Source: an uncultured Eubacteriales bacterium (GTDB lineage Bacteria > Bacillota > Clostridia > Oscillospirales > Acutalibacteraceae). Taken from it: a stretch of 64,000 bases of DNA. Every line of letters starts with the position of its first letter. Positions within the stretch are counted from its first letter, which is position 1. Shown in pieces: positions 1 through 7,674 of the stretch. The notes under the pieces were generated by a model. The model saw only the letters and a program-made list of their open reading frames with translations. It had not been told where the DNA came from and searched no databases. Both the position numbers and the translations under genes were made by a program. The stretch covers positions 1 through 64,000 of the forward strand of contig CAKSFK010000006.1 in NCBI GenBank assembly GCA_934454655.1, in the 5' to 3' direction.

Positions 1-13
1 AGAGCGCTAGATT

Positions 14-42
14 ATAATACCACATCCCCCCTCCTTTGTCAA
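14..42 (-). promoter_or_regulatory. Sigma-A-type promoter firing out of the window
   Basis: Read on the minus strand there is a perfect -35 TTGACA (37-42), a 17-nt spacer and a -10 TATTAT (14-19). Transcription would run leftwards past base 1, so the gene served lies outside the window. It sits about 100 bases downstream of the sigF stop and so starts a separate transcription unit. Between it and sigF I see no clear terminator hairpin. Confidence 0.65.
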
Positions 43-138
43 CACTTTTTTTATCCTTTTTTTAAGTTTTTTTCTGACGGTTATTTTTACACAATATGTT
101 GTATATATGCGTTTACGTGATTAATATTTCTGCTTTTC

Positions 139-804
139 TCATTTTAATATTCCCCGCAGCTTTGCGAGAATTTTTTTCTCGGCGCGGGAAATTTGCACCT
201 GCGTCATTGACATTTCGGCGGCGGTTTTGCTTTGCGTCAGGGAACGGTAATATCTCAAAATTACAATTTTTCTTTCAGTTTCCGTCAACTTTTCCATCGC
301 AAAATCAAGCAAAAGCTTATCCGATATTTCATCCTCTGTACTTACGGTGGGCAGATCCGTTTCACAGACACCGTCATCGCCGTCATACGTGAGGGAAACG
401 GTGGGCTGTGAGGCGCACAGCGCCTCGGTTACCTCTTCGGGCGAAACAGACAGCTTATCAGCCACCTCCCCGACCGTGGGTTCGCGGCACAGCTTTTGCT
501 CAAGCATTTGCTTTTCACGCGCCACCTTTAGCGCAAGCTCCTTTACACTTCTTGATACCTTGACCGCTCCTCCGTCGCGAAACAGCCGCCTTATTTCCCC
601 CATAATAACCGGCACGGCATAGGTGGAAAAGCAAAGACCTCTTTCGCTGTCAAATGCGTCGGTTGCCTTGACAAGTCCCATACACCCTGCCTGAAACAGG
701 TCGTCATACTCAATGCCGCGCCCCGAAAAGCGCTTGCACAGAGAATGTACCAGCCCGAGATTGTTTTCAATAAAGCAGTCGCGGTCATTTTTTTCTTTAA
801 GCAT
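139..804 (-). CDS. sigF: RNA polymerase sporulation sigma factor SigF
   Basis: Forespore-specific sigma factor, third gene of the spoIIA operon. The 221-residue protein has region 2 with the DDLFQAGCMGL core-binding segment and FSTYAVPVIMGEIRR -10 recognition segment (about residues 35-75). A region 3 similar to SigF follows (VSRSVKELA...PTVGEVADKL), then region 4 with a C-terminal helix-turn-helix (LTQSKTAAEMSMTQVQISRAEKKIL). It is about 30 residues shorter at the N terminus than Bacillus subtilis SigF. The ATG at 804 overlaps the end of spoIIAB by 8 bases, implying translational coupling. SigF versus SigG cannot be settled from sequence alone, but position directly after spoIIAA-spoIIAB makes SigF the strong choice. 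Activity is expected to be held by SpoIIAB until engulfment-stage signalling. Confidence 0.95.
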   Translation of the reverse strand: MLKEKNDRDCFIENNLGLVHSLCKRFSGRGIEYDDLFQAGCMGLVKATDAFDSERGLCFSTYAVPVIMGEIRRLFRDGGAVKVSRSVKELALKVAREKQMLEQKLCREPTVGEVADKLSVSPEEVTEALCASQPTVSLTYDGDDGVCETDLPTVSTEDEISDKLLLDFAMEKLTETERKIVILRYYRSLTQSKTAAEMSMTQVQISRAEKKILAKLRGILK

Positions 805-1240
805 TAAGCCCGTAACGTCTGCTTATTTTTTTCTGCATAACAATACTTGTTCCCCTGCCGACAGAGGAGCGCACCTTTACGGAGTCCATAAAGCTTTGCA
901 TAACCGCAAAGCCGAGCCCCGCGCGTTCTCCGCCGACGGTTGTGTAAAGAGGTTCCATTGCCTTTTCTATATTTTCGATTCCGCAGCCCGTATCGCGTAT
1001 TTTTATTTTTATTATGTTGCCCTCGCACAGTTCTGCCGATATGTATATTTTCCCGATTTTTTCCTTATACGCGTGAACTATACAGTTTGTAACCGCTTCG
1101 GAAACAGCTGTCTTTATATCGCCGATTTCCTCTAATGTGGGGTCAAGCTGAGCGGCAAACGCGGCAATGCAAGCACGTGCGAATCCCTCATTTGCCGATT
1201 TTGCCGGTATGTTCATTGAAAATTTGTTGTTAACCTGCAT
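797..1240 (-). CDS. spoIIAB: Anti-sigma F factor SpoIIAB
   Basis: Serine protein kinase and anti-sigma factor that binds SigF and phosphorylates SpoIIAA. The sequence shows the GHKL ATPase boxes: EAVTNCIVHAY (N box, about residue 50), DTGCGIEN (G1 box) and the lid GGERAGLGFAVM (G2 box). The open frame extends to 1267, but ATG at 1240 is chosen. It lies one base after the spoIIAA stop, has GGAGGG about 12 bases upstream, and gives the usual N terminus (NEGFARACIAAFAAQLDPT lines up with family members). Length of 147 residues is normal. Middle gene of the three-gene sporulation operon. Confidence 0.95.
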   Translation of the reverse strand: MQVNNKFSMNIPAKSANEGFARACIAAFAAQLDPTLEEIGDIKTAVSEAVTNCIVHAYKEKIGKIYISAELCEGNIIKIKIRDTGCGIENIEKAMEPLYTTVGGERAGLGFAVMQSFMDSVKVRSSVGRGTSIVMQKKISRRYGLNA

Positions 1241-1241
1241 T

Positions 1242-1556
1242 TTAATAATTACCCTCCAGTTTTGCAAGACGTTCTATTCCCGCCAGTTTCATAACCTTGT
1301 ATATTTGCGGTGACGCGCCCCTTATACGGAGTTCGCCGCCCGTCTTGGAAATGTTTCTGTACCTACCCATAACAAGACCTATTCCCGAGCTGTCCATAAA
1401 GCTGATGTTTTTAAAATCAAGAACAAGAACACCCGGCATATTAAGTTCGAGCGCGTTATCTATTGCCGCGCGCATTTCCCGTGCCGAGTGGTGATCAAGC
1501 TCACCCGACAGCAACGCCGTTACCGCATTGCCGTTTGTTTTTATTTCAACCGACAC
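1242..1556 (-). CDS. spoIIAA: Anti-sigma F factor antagonist SpoIIAA (STAS domain)
   Basis: Small STAS-domain protein that, when dephosphorylated by SpoIIE, displaces SigF from SpoIIAB. The phosphorylatable serine lies in the FMDSSGIGLVMGRY motif near residue 57, and the domain covers nearly the whole 104 residues. The open frame runs to 1577. The GTG at 1556 is preferred because AAAGGAGTG lies 8 bases upstream inside the longer frame and the product then begins MSVEIKTNG, as in relatives. First gene of the spoIIA operon; a clear sigma-H promoter could not be picked out in the short gap to folC. Confidence 0.94.
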   Translation of the reverse strand: MSVEIKTNGNAVTALLSGELDHHSAREMRAAIDNALELNMPGVLVLDFKNISFMDSSGIGLVMGRYRNISKTGGELRIRGASPQIYKVMKLAGIERLAKLEGNY

Positions 1557-1580
1557 AATTTTCACTCCTTTCGGCAAACA

Positions 1581-1620
1581 AAAATAAAAAACAAGCCTTA
1601 TTTATATAATAAAGGCTTGT
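1581..1620 (-). terminator. Intrinsic terminator between folC and spoIIAA
   Basis: A 9-bp perfect stem ACAAGCCTT/AAGGCTTGT (1591-1599 with 1612-1620) is followed, reading on the minus strand, by a T-rich run. It would stop folC transcripts before the sporulation operon, so spoIIAA needs its own promoter nearby. Confidence 0.75.
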
Positions 1621-1651
1621 CCTTAAAAAAATTGTCGCAAACAGTAACCAT

Positions 1652-2887
1652 TTAAAATTTTTTTAACTTTTTTCTTATTCCCGACGCAAGATAGAGAGAG
1701 CCAAACACAAAAACGGGCTCACCCGCCGAAAGCTGACGCGCTTTTTTTACCGCGTCGCCGTAATCCGATGCCGTTACACAGGGGCAGTAGATTTCCGCCG
1801 CGTGCTTTAATGCCTCGGCATCAAGAGAACGCGGCATACTCTCAACGCCTACGGCAACCGCCGCTTTGCAGTGTTTCAGGGTGTATTTTAAAACCGTCTT
1901 ATAATCCTTATCCCGCATAACGCCTATAACCGCGGTTATTTTTCCGCTGAATTTTTCCATTATCCGTGAAAGCGCCGCCGCGCCGTCCGCATTATGTGCG
2001 CCGTCCAGCAAAACGAGCGGGTCACGGCATATTACCTCGCATCTGGCGGGGAAAAATGTATTTTTAAGCGCATATTCGACGGCGGAGTACGGTATGTTAA
2101 AACCGCAGTTGAGCACTGTTTCTATAACCGTAAGCGCATTTTCGATTTGGTAACTGCCCGTAAGAGAAAGTGTATATTTTCTTTCCTTATATATAAACGT
2201 GTTGCCGAAGGTGTCGGATTCAATTATTTTAAGACGTGACACGTCCGGAATAACGGGGTTGTTGCTGAATTTTTTTACAACTTCATATACCGCGTGACTT
2301 TGATTTGCCGAAACAATTACGGGGAATCCCTTTATTATTCCGCACTTTTCGGCGGCAATTTCCTCCACACTGTTTCCGAGCAGACCCATATGGTCAAGGC
2401 CGATTTTCGTTATCACCGCAGCCGCAACGTTTGAAAGAGTGTTGGTAGCGTCCAGCCTTCCGCCGAGTCCGGTTTCGGCTATAACAACATCGCACCCGCT
2501 TTCGGCAAACCATAAAAACGCCATAGCCGTTATAAATTCAAATTCCGATACATCTGTACCCGCGTCGATTATTCTTTGCGATAATTTTGTAACCGCGTCC
2601 TGCGGAATAAACTCACCGTTAATTTGCGCTCGCTCGCGAAAATCAATGATATACGGCGAGATATAAAGCCCCGTTTTATACCCGGCGGTTTGAAAAATTT
2701 TCGCCAGCATTGCCGAAACAGAGCCTTTGCCGTTTGTGCCGGCAATGTGTATAGCCCTAAACTTGTTTTGCGGGTTGCCGAGGCGGCGGAGCAACTCGGT
2801 TATTCTGTCAAGTCCCGCCGGGCGACTGAAATTGCCGAGCGAATGGATGTGGGTTACGGCGTCATTGTAATTTAAAATTTTAATCAC
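1652..2887 (-). CDS. folC: Bifunctional folylpolyglutamate synthase/dihydrofolate synthase
   Basis: Mur-ligase-family ATP-dependent enzyme that adds glutamate to dihydropteroate and to reduced folates. The P-loop-like GTNGKGSVSAMLAKI lies at about residues 50-64. The Mur ligase middle domain includes AETGLGGRLDATN and KIGLDHMGLLG, and the C-terminal domain has LLDGAHNADG. The 411-residue length is normal. The GTG start at 2887 has AAAGGA only two bases upstream, so the exact start is uncertain. It appears monocistronic: a hairpin-rich 220-base gap separates it from the hydrogenase operon and a terminator separates it from spoIIAA. Confidence 0.93.
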   Translation of the reverse strand: MIKILNYNDAVTHIHSLGNFSRPAGLDRITELLRRLGNPQNKFRAIHIAGTNGKGSVSAMLAKIFQTAGYKTGLYISPYIIDFRERAQINGEFIPQDAVTKLSQRIIDAGTDVSEFEFITAMAFLWFAESGCDVVIAETGLGGRLDATNTLSNVAAAVITKIGLDHMGLLGNSVEEIAAEKCGIIKGFPVIVSANQSHAVYEVVKKFSNNPVIPDVSRLKIIESDTFGNTFIYKERKYTLSLTGSYQIENALTVIETVLNCGFNIPYSAVEYALKNTFFPARCEVICRDPLVLLDGAHNADGAAALSRIMEKFSGKITAVIGVMRDKDYKTVLKYTLKHCKAAVAVGVESMPRSLDAEALKHAAEIYCPCVTASDYGDAVKKARQLSAGEPVFVFGSLYLASGIRKKLKKF

Positions 2888-3066
2888 TATCCTTTTTTTA
2901 ACAGTGCAATAATTTTAAAAAACTGCACATACTAACAACGGACAACATAAGAGTGACCGTGAAACAGTGCCTCGATTAATGCATTCGGTGCTGATAAGGC
3001 AATTCCGCTGTTGTCCCGAAGTACACGGGCAACAGTATCTGTTTGCACGGGGTACAAGAGTGAAGA
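2888..3066. other. Structured intergenic region, function unknown
   Basis: No gene is visible here. A strong hairpin pairs CTGTTGTCCCG (3008-3018) with CGGGCAACAG (3026-3035), with one bulged base. Its right arm can instead pair as AACAG-TAT-CTGTT (3031-3043), so two mutually exclusive folds exist. A weaker imperfect inverted repeat spans about 2966-2993. It may be the folC leader (minus strand) or a small RNA. I could not match it to the folate (THF), ZTP, cyclic-di-GMP or other riboswitch consensus I know. Confidence 0.4.
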
Positions 3067-3094
3067 AGGGGCTGCCGAAAAAAGGCAGTCCCCT
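3067..3094 (-). terminator. Hairpin at the end of the hydrogenase operon
   Basis: AGGGGCTGCC (3067-3076) pairs with GGCAGTCCCCT (3084-3094), leaving one bulge and a loop of A residues. It lies 14 bases beyond the stop of the last hydrogenase-operon gene. The T tract on the minus strand is weak (TTCTTCAC), so termination is likely but not certain. Confidence 0.5.
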
Positions 3095-3107
3095 CTTTAA
3101 TTTAATA

Positions 3108-4532
3108 TTATTTTAATTTGCCGAGTTGGCTTATCGCGTCGGTAATAGTCTTTTCGTAGGCTTCTTTACCGTATTTATCAACCTCAGCCTTGTTGCGCTC
3201 ACCGTGGGTAAGACAGCCTGCGCCGCCGATACAGCCACCCACACAAGCCATTCCCTCGATAAAGTTGGCGTCAAGAATTTTACGTTTTGCCTTAAGAAGC
3301 GCAATTTTACATTCCTCAACACCGTCGCACGATATTCCCTTAAGCTCAAAATCGGTAATATTCTGTTCTTTAAGCGCTTCGGCGACAGCGTCCGAAAGAC
3401 CGCCGCAGCGCGCAAAAATTCTTCCGTAGTACGAGGCGTTATCAAGCACATCCTCTTCCATTTCGGTTATTTCGAGGTCACGGCTGTCAAAAAGTGCCTG
3501 AAGCTCCTCAAACGTTATAACACAGTCAATATACGGACGAACCTCGTCCTTTTGGAACTCCATTTTCTTTGCGGTGCAGGGTCCTATAAACACGACCTTG
3601 GCGTTTTCGTCGTGTTCCTTGATATATTTTGAAATGGTCGCCGCGGGAGAAAGGTTATGCGATACATATTCCCGAAGTTCGGGGTAGTGCTGATTGATAA
3701 GTGCTACAAACGCCGGACAGCACGAGCTTGTAAGAAATCCCTTTTCGGCTAGTTCGCCGGATTCGCCGTACGCCACCATATCGGCGCCCAGAGCCGCCTC
3801 TACAACCGAGTGGAAACCGAGAGCCTTAATGCCGGAAATTACCTGACCGAGCTTCGCATATTTAAACTGGCTTGATATTGAAGGCGCAACAACGGCATAA
3901 ACCTTTTGATTGCCCTTGTTTTTAAGCATTTCAACGGCATCCAGAATAAAGGATTTATCGGTAATAGCACCGAACGGACACTGATAAACACAGGCGCCGC
4001 AGGAAATACATTTTTCGTTATCTATGCACGCAGCCTTGGTTTCGGTCATTGAAATTGCGTTTACCTTGCAGGCGTTAACGCAGGGGCGTTTGAAATTCAT
4101 AATAGCGCTGTAAGGACAAACCTTTGCACACTGCCCGCATTCAACGCACTTTGTTTTGTCGATATGTGCCTTTTGCTGGCTGTCGAAAGTAATGGCGCCT
4201 CTGCGGCAGACATCCTCACAGCGGTGCGCAAGACAGCCGCGGCACGCTTCCGTAACGGCATAACCGCCCATGGGGCATTCATCGCAGGCTATTTCAATAA
4301 CCTCGATCACGTTGGGGTTAGACTTATCCCCACCCATTGCAATTTTAATTCTTTCTCCGAGTATTGCCCTTTCCTTATATATACAGCAACGCATTGTAGG
4401 TTCGTTGCCGGGTACTATTCTTTTGGGAATATCGATCATATTCTGCATCAGAGTGCCGCTCCATGCCTCACGTGCGACCTCGCGCAATACCTTGTACTTT
4501 AAATGCTGAACCTTTGTATCAAACTTTCTCAA
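3108..4532 (-). CDS. [FeFe] hydrogenase, group B-like, with ferredoxin-type clusters
   Basis: Cytoplasmic iron-only hydrogenase catalysing reversible H2 formation, probably coupled to ferredoxin. The N-terminal 200 residues are cysteine-rich, with several ferredoxin-type CxxCxxC groups (CVECGQCAKVCP, CISCGACVYQCP). The H-cluster domain follows with L1 TSSCCPAF (about 270), L2 FIGPCTAKK (about 316) and L3 MACVGGCIGGAG (about 428). The L1 form (PAF rather than PGW) and the N-terminal layout fit the group B type known in Ruminococcus and Clostridium. The start is TTG at 4532, 7 bases after AGGAG. Last gene of the operon, downstream of a SpoIIE-type phosphatase and sensory hydrogenase, the arrangement I recall around HydA2 of Ruminococcus albus. 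The group assignment is from motifs only. Confidence 0.9.
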   Translation of the reverse strand: MRKFDTKVQHLKYKVLREVAREAWSGTLMQNMIDIPKRIVPGNEPTMRCCIYKERAILGERIKIAMGGDKSNPNVIEVIEIACDECPMGGYAVTEACRGCLAHRCEDVCRRGAITFDSQQKAHIDKTKCVECGQCAKVCPYSAIMNFKRPCVNACKVNAISMTETKAACIDNEKCISCGACVYQCPFGAITDKSFILDAVEMLKNKGNQKVYAVVAPSISSQFKYAKLGQVISGIKALGFHSVVEAALGADMVAYGESGELAEKGFLTSSCCPAFVALINQHYPELREYVSHNLSPAATISKYIKEHDENAKVVFIGPCTAKKMEFQKDEVRPYIDCVITFEELQALFDSRDLEITEMEEDVLDNASYYGRIFARCGGLSDAVAEALKEQNITDFELKGISCDGVEECKIALLKAKRKILDANFIEGMACVGGCIGGAGCLTHGERNKAEVDKYGKEAYEKTITDAISQLGKLK

Positions 4533-4568
4533 TTTGGGACTCCTATCTGCCGCGACCGCACGGCAATA

Positions 4569-5744
4569 TTAAAAATAACTCACCTTGATTTTCTTGCCCA
4601 TTTTTTTAAGGCAATCCGACAGCTCTGTTACAAGCTGCATTTTTATATTGAAATTTATCGGCAGGTCGGGGTTCTGGTGCGCGGGGTTTATTGCCCTGCC
4701 CACAAAAAAATTGATATCCGTTGCCTCTTCAAAAAGCAGGCGGCATATCAGCGACGCCCCGTCCCTTTTAACACCCCACTGTGAATAGGATTCATTATCC
4801 TTCAAATAATCCTTGGCGTATGTAAGAACTTTATTGATTGTGATGACCCCCTCTGTTACAAGGTCGACACCCTCAATTTCCGCTATCGGCGGAACATCCT
4901 TATCAATAAACTCAAGTTTCGGTTTTAACGGCTTGCCGAGATAATGCGCCGCTATGGTTGAGGTTGTTCCTCCGCAAATTATGTGCTTGCCTTCTTTTGA
5001 GAAGAAAAGCGACATCATTTTATCACAGTCATCCCTGTTAGAGGGCGGACCGAACAGCAGATTCATCGGCTCGCGCTTACGTATTCTTACAACGCAGGCA
5101 GTGGCGTCGTCCCCCGGTTTTCCGCCGTAAAGGCGGTTGCACTCGTCAATCAGAATTGTCGAGAGCGTCTTTGCGGTGTAACCGACGGGATAAAATGTTT
5201 TCATAAACTCGCATATATCTTCGCGTTGCCAGCCGAAGTTATATTCGGTTCCTATTCCGGCGTGAGGGCATCCGTCGCTCATCAGGACAAAAACATCGTT
5301 TTCTTCCAGCCTTATTCTTGACCGGTAAATCTTCTTGCCCTCAATATTTAGCTCGGTTTTGGGATAATCGTATTCCTCGCCGTCGCGCAGACAGATCACA
5401 AGCGGGTTGTCATACTGAATAAGCTCCGCCTCGTTACTGCCTACAATTCGCATTATTGTAAATGTTGAATAGGCAACGTGCCTTTCCGAGCAGACGGGCA
5501 ATGTTTCGGCGATTGTATTGACACAATCCTCAAGTGAAAGCCCTGCCGCTATCATTGTGGAAATTATTTTGGATGTAAGTGTTGAAAGTATGCTTGCCTT
5601 AACGCCGCTGCCGAGACCGTCCGCCAGAACCACAACGGTTGAGCCATCCTCCTGCTCTATAACGTCAACATGGTCGCCGCACAGCTCCTCGCCGTCGTGA
5701 TAAATACTTCTGAAACCTATGTCCGCGCAAAGCTTATTCATCAT
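4569..5744 (-). CDS. SpoIIE-type PP2C Ser/Thr phosphatase
   Basis: Predicted metal-dependent protein phosphatase. Residues 1-215 form a PP2C/SpoIIE domain with metal-binding motifs LADGLGSG (about 42), LMSDGCPHAG (about 155) and PGDDATA (about 212). There are no membrane segments, unlike true SpoIIE, so it is soluble. The last 170 residues form an additional domain I cannot name (IICGGTTSTIAAHYLG followed by a conserved-looking basic stretch). The ATG at 5744 overlaps the end of hydS, with AAGGAG 7 bases upstream, so translation is coupled to the sensor. Its position between a sensory hydrogenase and a catalytic hydrogenase suggests it is the output of a redox/H2 signal. The substrate phosphoprotein is not identifiable here. 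Confidence 0.88.
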   Translation of the reverse strand: MMNKLCADIGFRSIYHDGEELCGDHVDVIEQEDGSTVVVLADGLGSGVKASILSTLTSKIISTMIAAGLSLEDCVNTIAETLPVCSERHVAYSTFTIMRIVGSNEAELIQYDNPLVICLRDGEEYDYPKTELNIEGKKIYRSRIRLEENDVFVLMSDGCPHAGIGTEYNFGWQREDICEFMKTFYPVGYTAKTLSTILIDECNRLYGGKPGDDATACVVRIRKREPMNLLFGPPSNRDDCDKMMSLFFSKEGKHIICGGTTSTIAAHYLGKPLKPKLEFIDKDVPPIAEIEGVDLVTEGVITINKVLTYAKDYLKDNESYSQWGVKRDGASLICRLLFEEATDINFFVGRAINPAHQNPDLPINFNIKMQLVTELSDCLKKMGKKIKVSYF

Positions 5745-7413
5745 TCATCGACTCCTTAAGCTTTGTAAGGGCAATTTTGGTTTCCGCCGCGGTTTCCCCC
5801 AGAAGTGAGGCTATTTCCTGCACGATACGCATTTGCTTATCAACAACCTTGTCTGCGGTTTCAACCGTCTGACGGCTAAGTTCCTCCTTGCGCTGTCTTT
5901 GCTGTTCTTCATCGGAAACATCGCGCATAATACAGATGAGCGCCTTGTACTCCTTATCAAAAACAATGGTCTGCTCAACATATTTGTCATACTCTGCAAG
6001 ATAGACCTTGCTGTCCCTGACTGTTCTGCCGGTGCGCTGAACGTCCATAAACGGTTTGGGGTCGAGAATACGTATTATCGGTTCGCCCATAACGTCCGAC
6101 TCACGCGTGATATTCATAAGCTTAAGCGCCGCGCGGTTTATCTGCTGAACTTCATATTTATCATTAAGCACAACGATACCGTTGGGTGTGTTATTGATAA
6201 TGTTATCCGAAAAGTTCTCGGCGCGTTCTTTTAAGAACGGCAGGCACATTGAAACCTCAGCCTTGCCCTGAATTATGGCAACCGCCTTTTCACGGCAGGT
6301 ATTATACCCGCACGAACCGCAGTTAAGCTCATCCTCGGGCTTTATTTTACCCATTTTGTGCAGTGCCTCGGTTATTTCCGACTCCGGCGGATAGGGAAGC
6401 TTTCTGCCGATAAACTCCAGTGTTTTACGCAGTGTGTTTTCATCGGGTTGCTCAACGTTAAAATCTTTTTTACCGGCGTAACCTGCAACTGCCATATAAT
6501 CCCTTACAGGCATACGGTGGTATTTTTCCATAACCGGTCCGCCTATGCAGCTGCCCGAGCAAGCCGACATTTCAATAAAGCAGTTATTTATCTTGCCCTC
6601 TTCAATGTCGTGAAGCGCCGCCATACAGTTTTCAACGCCGTCAACGGCAAGATACGTATAATCGGGGCGCATATTTTTCTGCATTGTCTTAAGAATTCCG
6701 CCGGTTGTGGGGAAAAAGCGTTCAAGACTTTCTTCGCAGCCGTCCATTTCCGCTTCAAGCTCTATTCCCGCCGACTCAAGCCATTCGGTAAGCTCTTCAA
6801 AGGTAAGCACCGCGTCGGTTATGCCGGAATAATAATCCGCCTCGTCCTTTTTTGCAACGCAGGGCCCGATGAACACGGTCTTTGCCTGCGGGTTGCGGTG
6901 CTTGATATTCGCGCAGTGCGCCTGCATGGGAGATACCACGTCCGCAAGGTATGTAAGACACGAGGGATAATATTTCTGAATAAGAAGATTTACGGAATGG
7001 CAGCAGGACGATATAAGAACATTTCTGTGTTCGTTCTCAATAAGCCGTTCATACTCGCGTTTAACAATTGTAGCCCCAACCGCAGTTTCCTCGGCATCGG
7101 CAAAGCCCAGTGCCAAAAGCGCCTTTTTCATTCCCCCGAAGCCCACGCCGTCATAATTTGCGATAAACGAGGGCGCAACGCTTGCAATGACCGGGGCGCC
7201 GGAATTTATTAGCACCTGAACACGCTCGGTTTCGCTTTCGATCTCCTTTGCGTTTTGCGGACATACCACGAAGCACTGACCGCACAGTATACATTCGTTA
7301 CCGACGATATGAGCCTGATTTCCCGAAAATCTTATTGACTTAACGGGACAGTGCCTTATACATTTGTAGCAGTTTTTACAGTTTGATTTTTTAAGCTTTA
7401 AAAACTCTGCCAT
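5734..7413 (-). CDS. Sensory [FeFe] hydrogenase with PAS domain (HydS, group C-like)
   Basis: Predicted H2/redox sensor rather than bulk catalyst. Domain order: two ferredoxin [4Fe-4S] motifs (CKNCYKCIRHCP, CILCGQCFVVCP; residues 12-55) and an H-cluster domain with L1 SSCCHSV (about 136), L2 FIGPCVAKK (about 181) and L3 MSACSGSCIGGP (about 282). An extra cysteine motif CGSCGYNTC follows (about 364), then a PAS domain (about 410-505) and a C-terminal helical, probably coiled-coil tail. The non-canonical L1 and L3 loops and the PAS fusion are the marks of group C sensory hydrogenases, which in other Firmicutes sit beside PP2C phosphatases as here. There is no histidine kinase domain, so output is presumably via the adjacent phosphatase. 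Confidence 0.9.
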   Translation of the reverse strand: MAEFLKLKKSNCKNCYKCIRHCPVKSIRFSGNQAHIVGNECILCGQCFVVCPQNAKEIESETERVQVLINSGAPVIASVAPSFIANYDGVGFGGMKKALLALGFADAEETAVGATIVKREYERLIENEHRNVLISSCCHSVNLLIQKYYPSCLTYLADVVSPMQAHCANIKHRNPQAKTVFIGPCVAKKDEADYYSGITDAVLTFEELTEWLESAGIELEAEMDGCEESLERFFPTTGGILKTMQKNMRPDYTYLAVDGVENCMAALHDIEEGKINNCFIEMSACSGSCIGGPVMEKYHRMPVRDYMAVAGYAGKKDFNVEQPDENTLRKTLEFIGRKLPYPPESEITEALHKMGKIKPEDELNCGSCGYNTCREKAVAIIQGKAEVSMCLPFLKERAENFSDNIINNTPNGIVVLNDKYEVQQINRAALKLMNITRESDVMGEPIIRILDPKPFMDVQRTGRTVRDSKVYLAEYDKYVEQTIVFDKEYKALICIMRDVSDEEQQRQRKEELSRQTVETADKVVDKQMRIVQEIASLLGETAAETKIALTKLKESMNDE

Positions 7414-7431
7414 AACTTTTTTTCCTTTTAA

Positions 7432-7674
7432 TTATTTCTGTTTTGCAAGAACATTCTCATTAAAAAAGGTTTCCGCGGTTTCGGGCGAAACGGAATAGAT
7501 CGTGTCATCCACCGTAACGCACACGCCCTTCTGGCAGTTGCCCATACAGAACGTGCCGCCGAGTTCAACGCTGTCTTTAAGACCGTTTCCGGCAATAAGG
7601 CGCTGAAATTCCTCAACAACCTGCCTTGAGCCTTTAAGGTGGCAGGAGCTTCCGATACATACTGTCACTTTCAT
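7432..7674 (-). CDS. Thioredoxin-like [2Fe-2S] ferredoxin
   Basis: An 80-residue NuoE/HydC-type [2Fe-2S] protein with a thioredoxin-like fold. Ligand cysteines are C6, C11, C43 and C47 (CIGSSC and CMGNC); C52 is extra. It probably passes electrons to or from HydS or the operon's catalytic hydrogenase. The ATG overlaps the stop of the upstream kinase-like gene by four bases (ATGA), so the two are translationally coupled. Length is typical for the stand-alone domain. Confidence 0.88.
   Translation of the reverse strand: MKVTVCIGSSCHLKGSRQVVEEFQRLIAGNGLKDSVELGGTFCMGNCQKGVCVTVDDTIYSVSPETAETFFNENVLAKQK

Noticed and set aside
139..804. SigG instead of SigF
   Set aside because: The gene directly follows spoIIAA and spoIIAB in a coupled operon, which is the sigF position.
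96..1135. Plus-strand open frames opposite the spoIIA operon
   Set aside because: They have no ribosome sites, show no recognisable domains and mirror the codon pattern of the minus-strand genes, as do similar shadow frames throughout the window.
2888..3107. Tetrahydrofolate riboswitch ahead of folC
   Set aside because: The location is tempting, but the conserved core and pseudoknot segments of that riboswitch could not be found on the minus strand.
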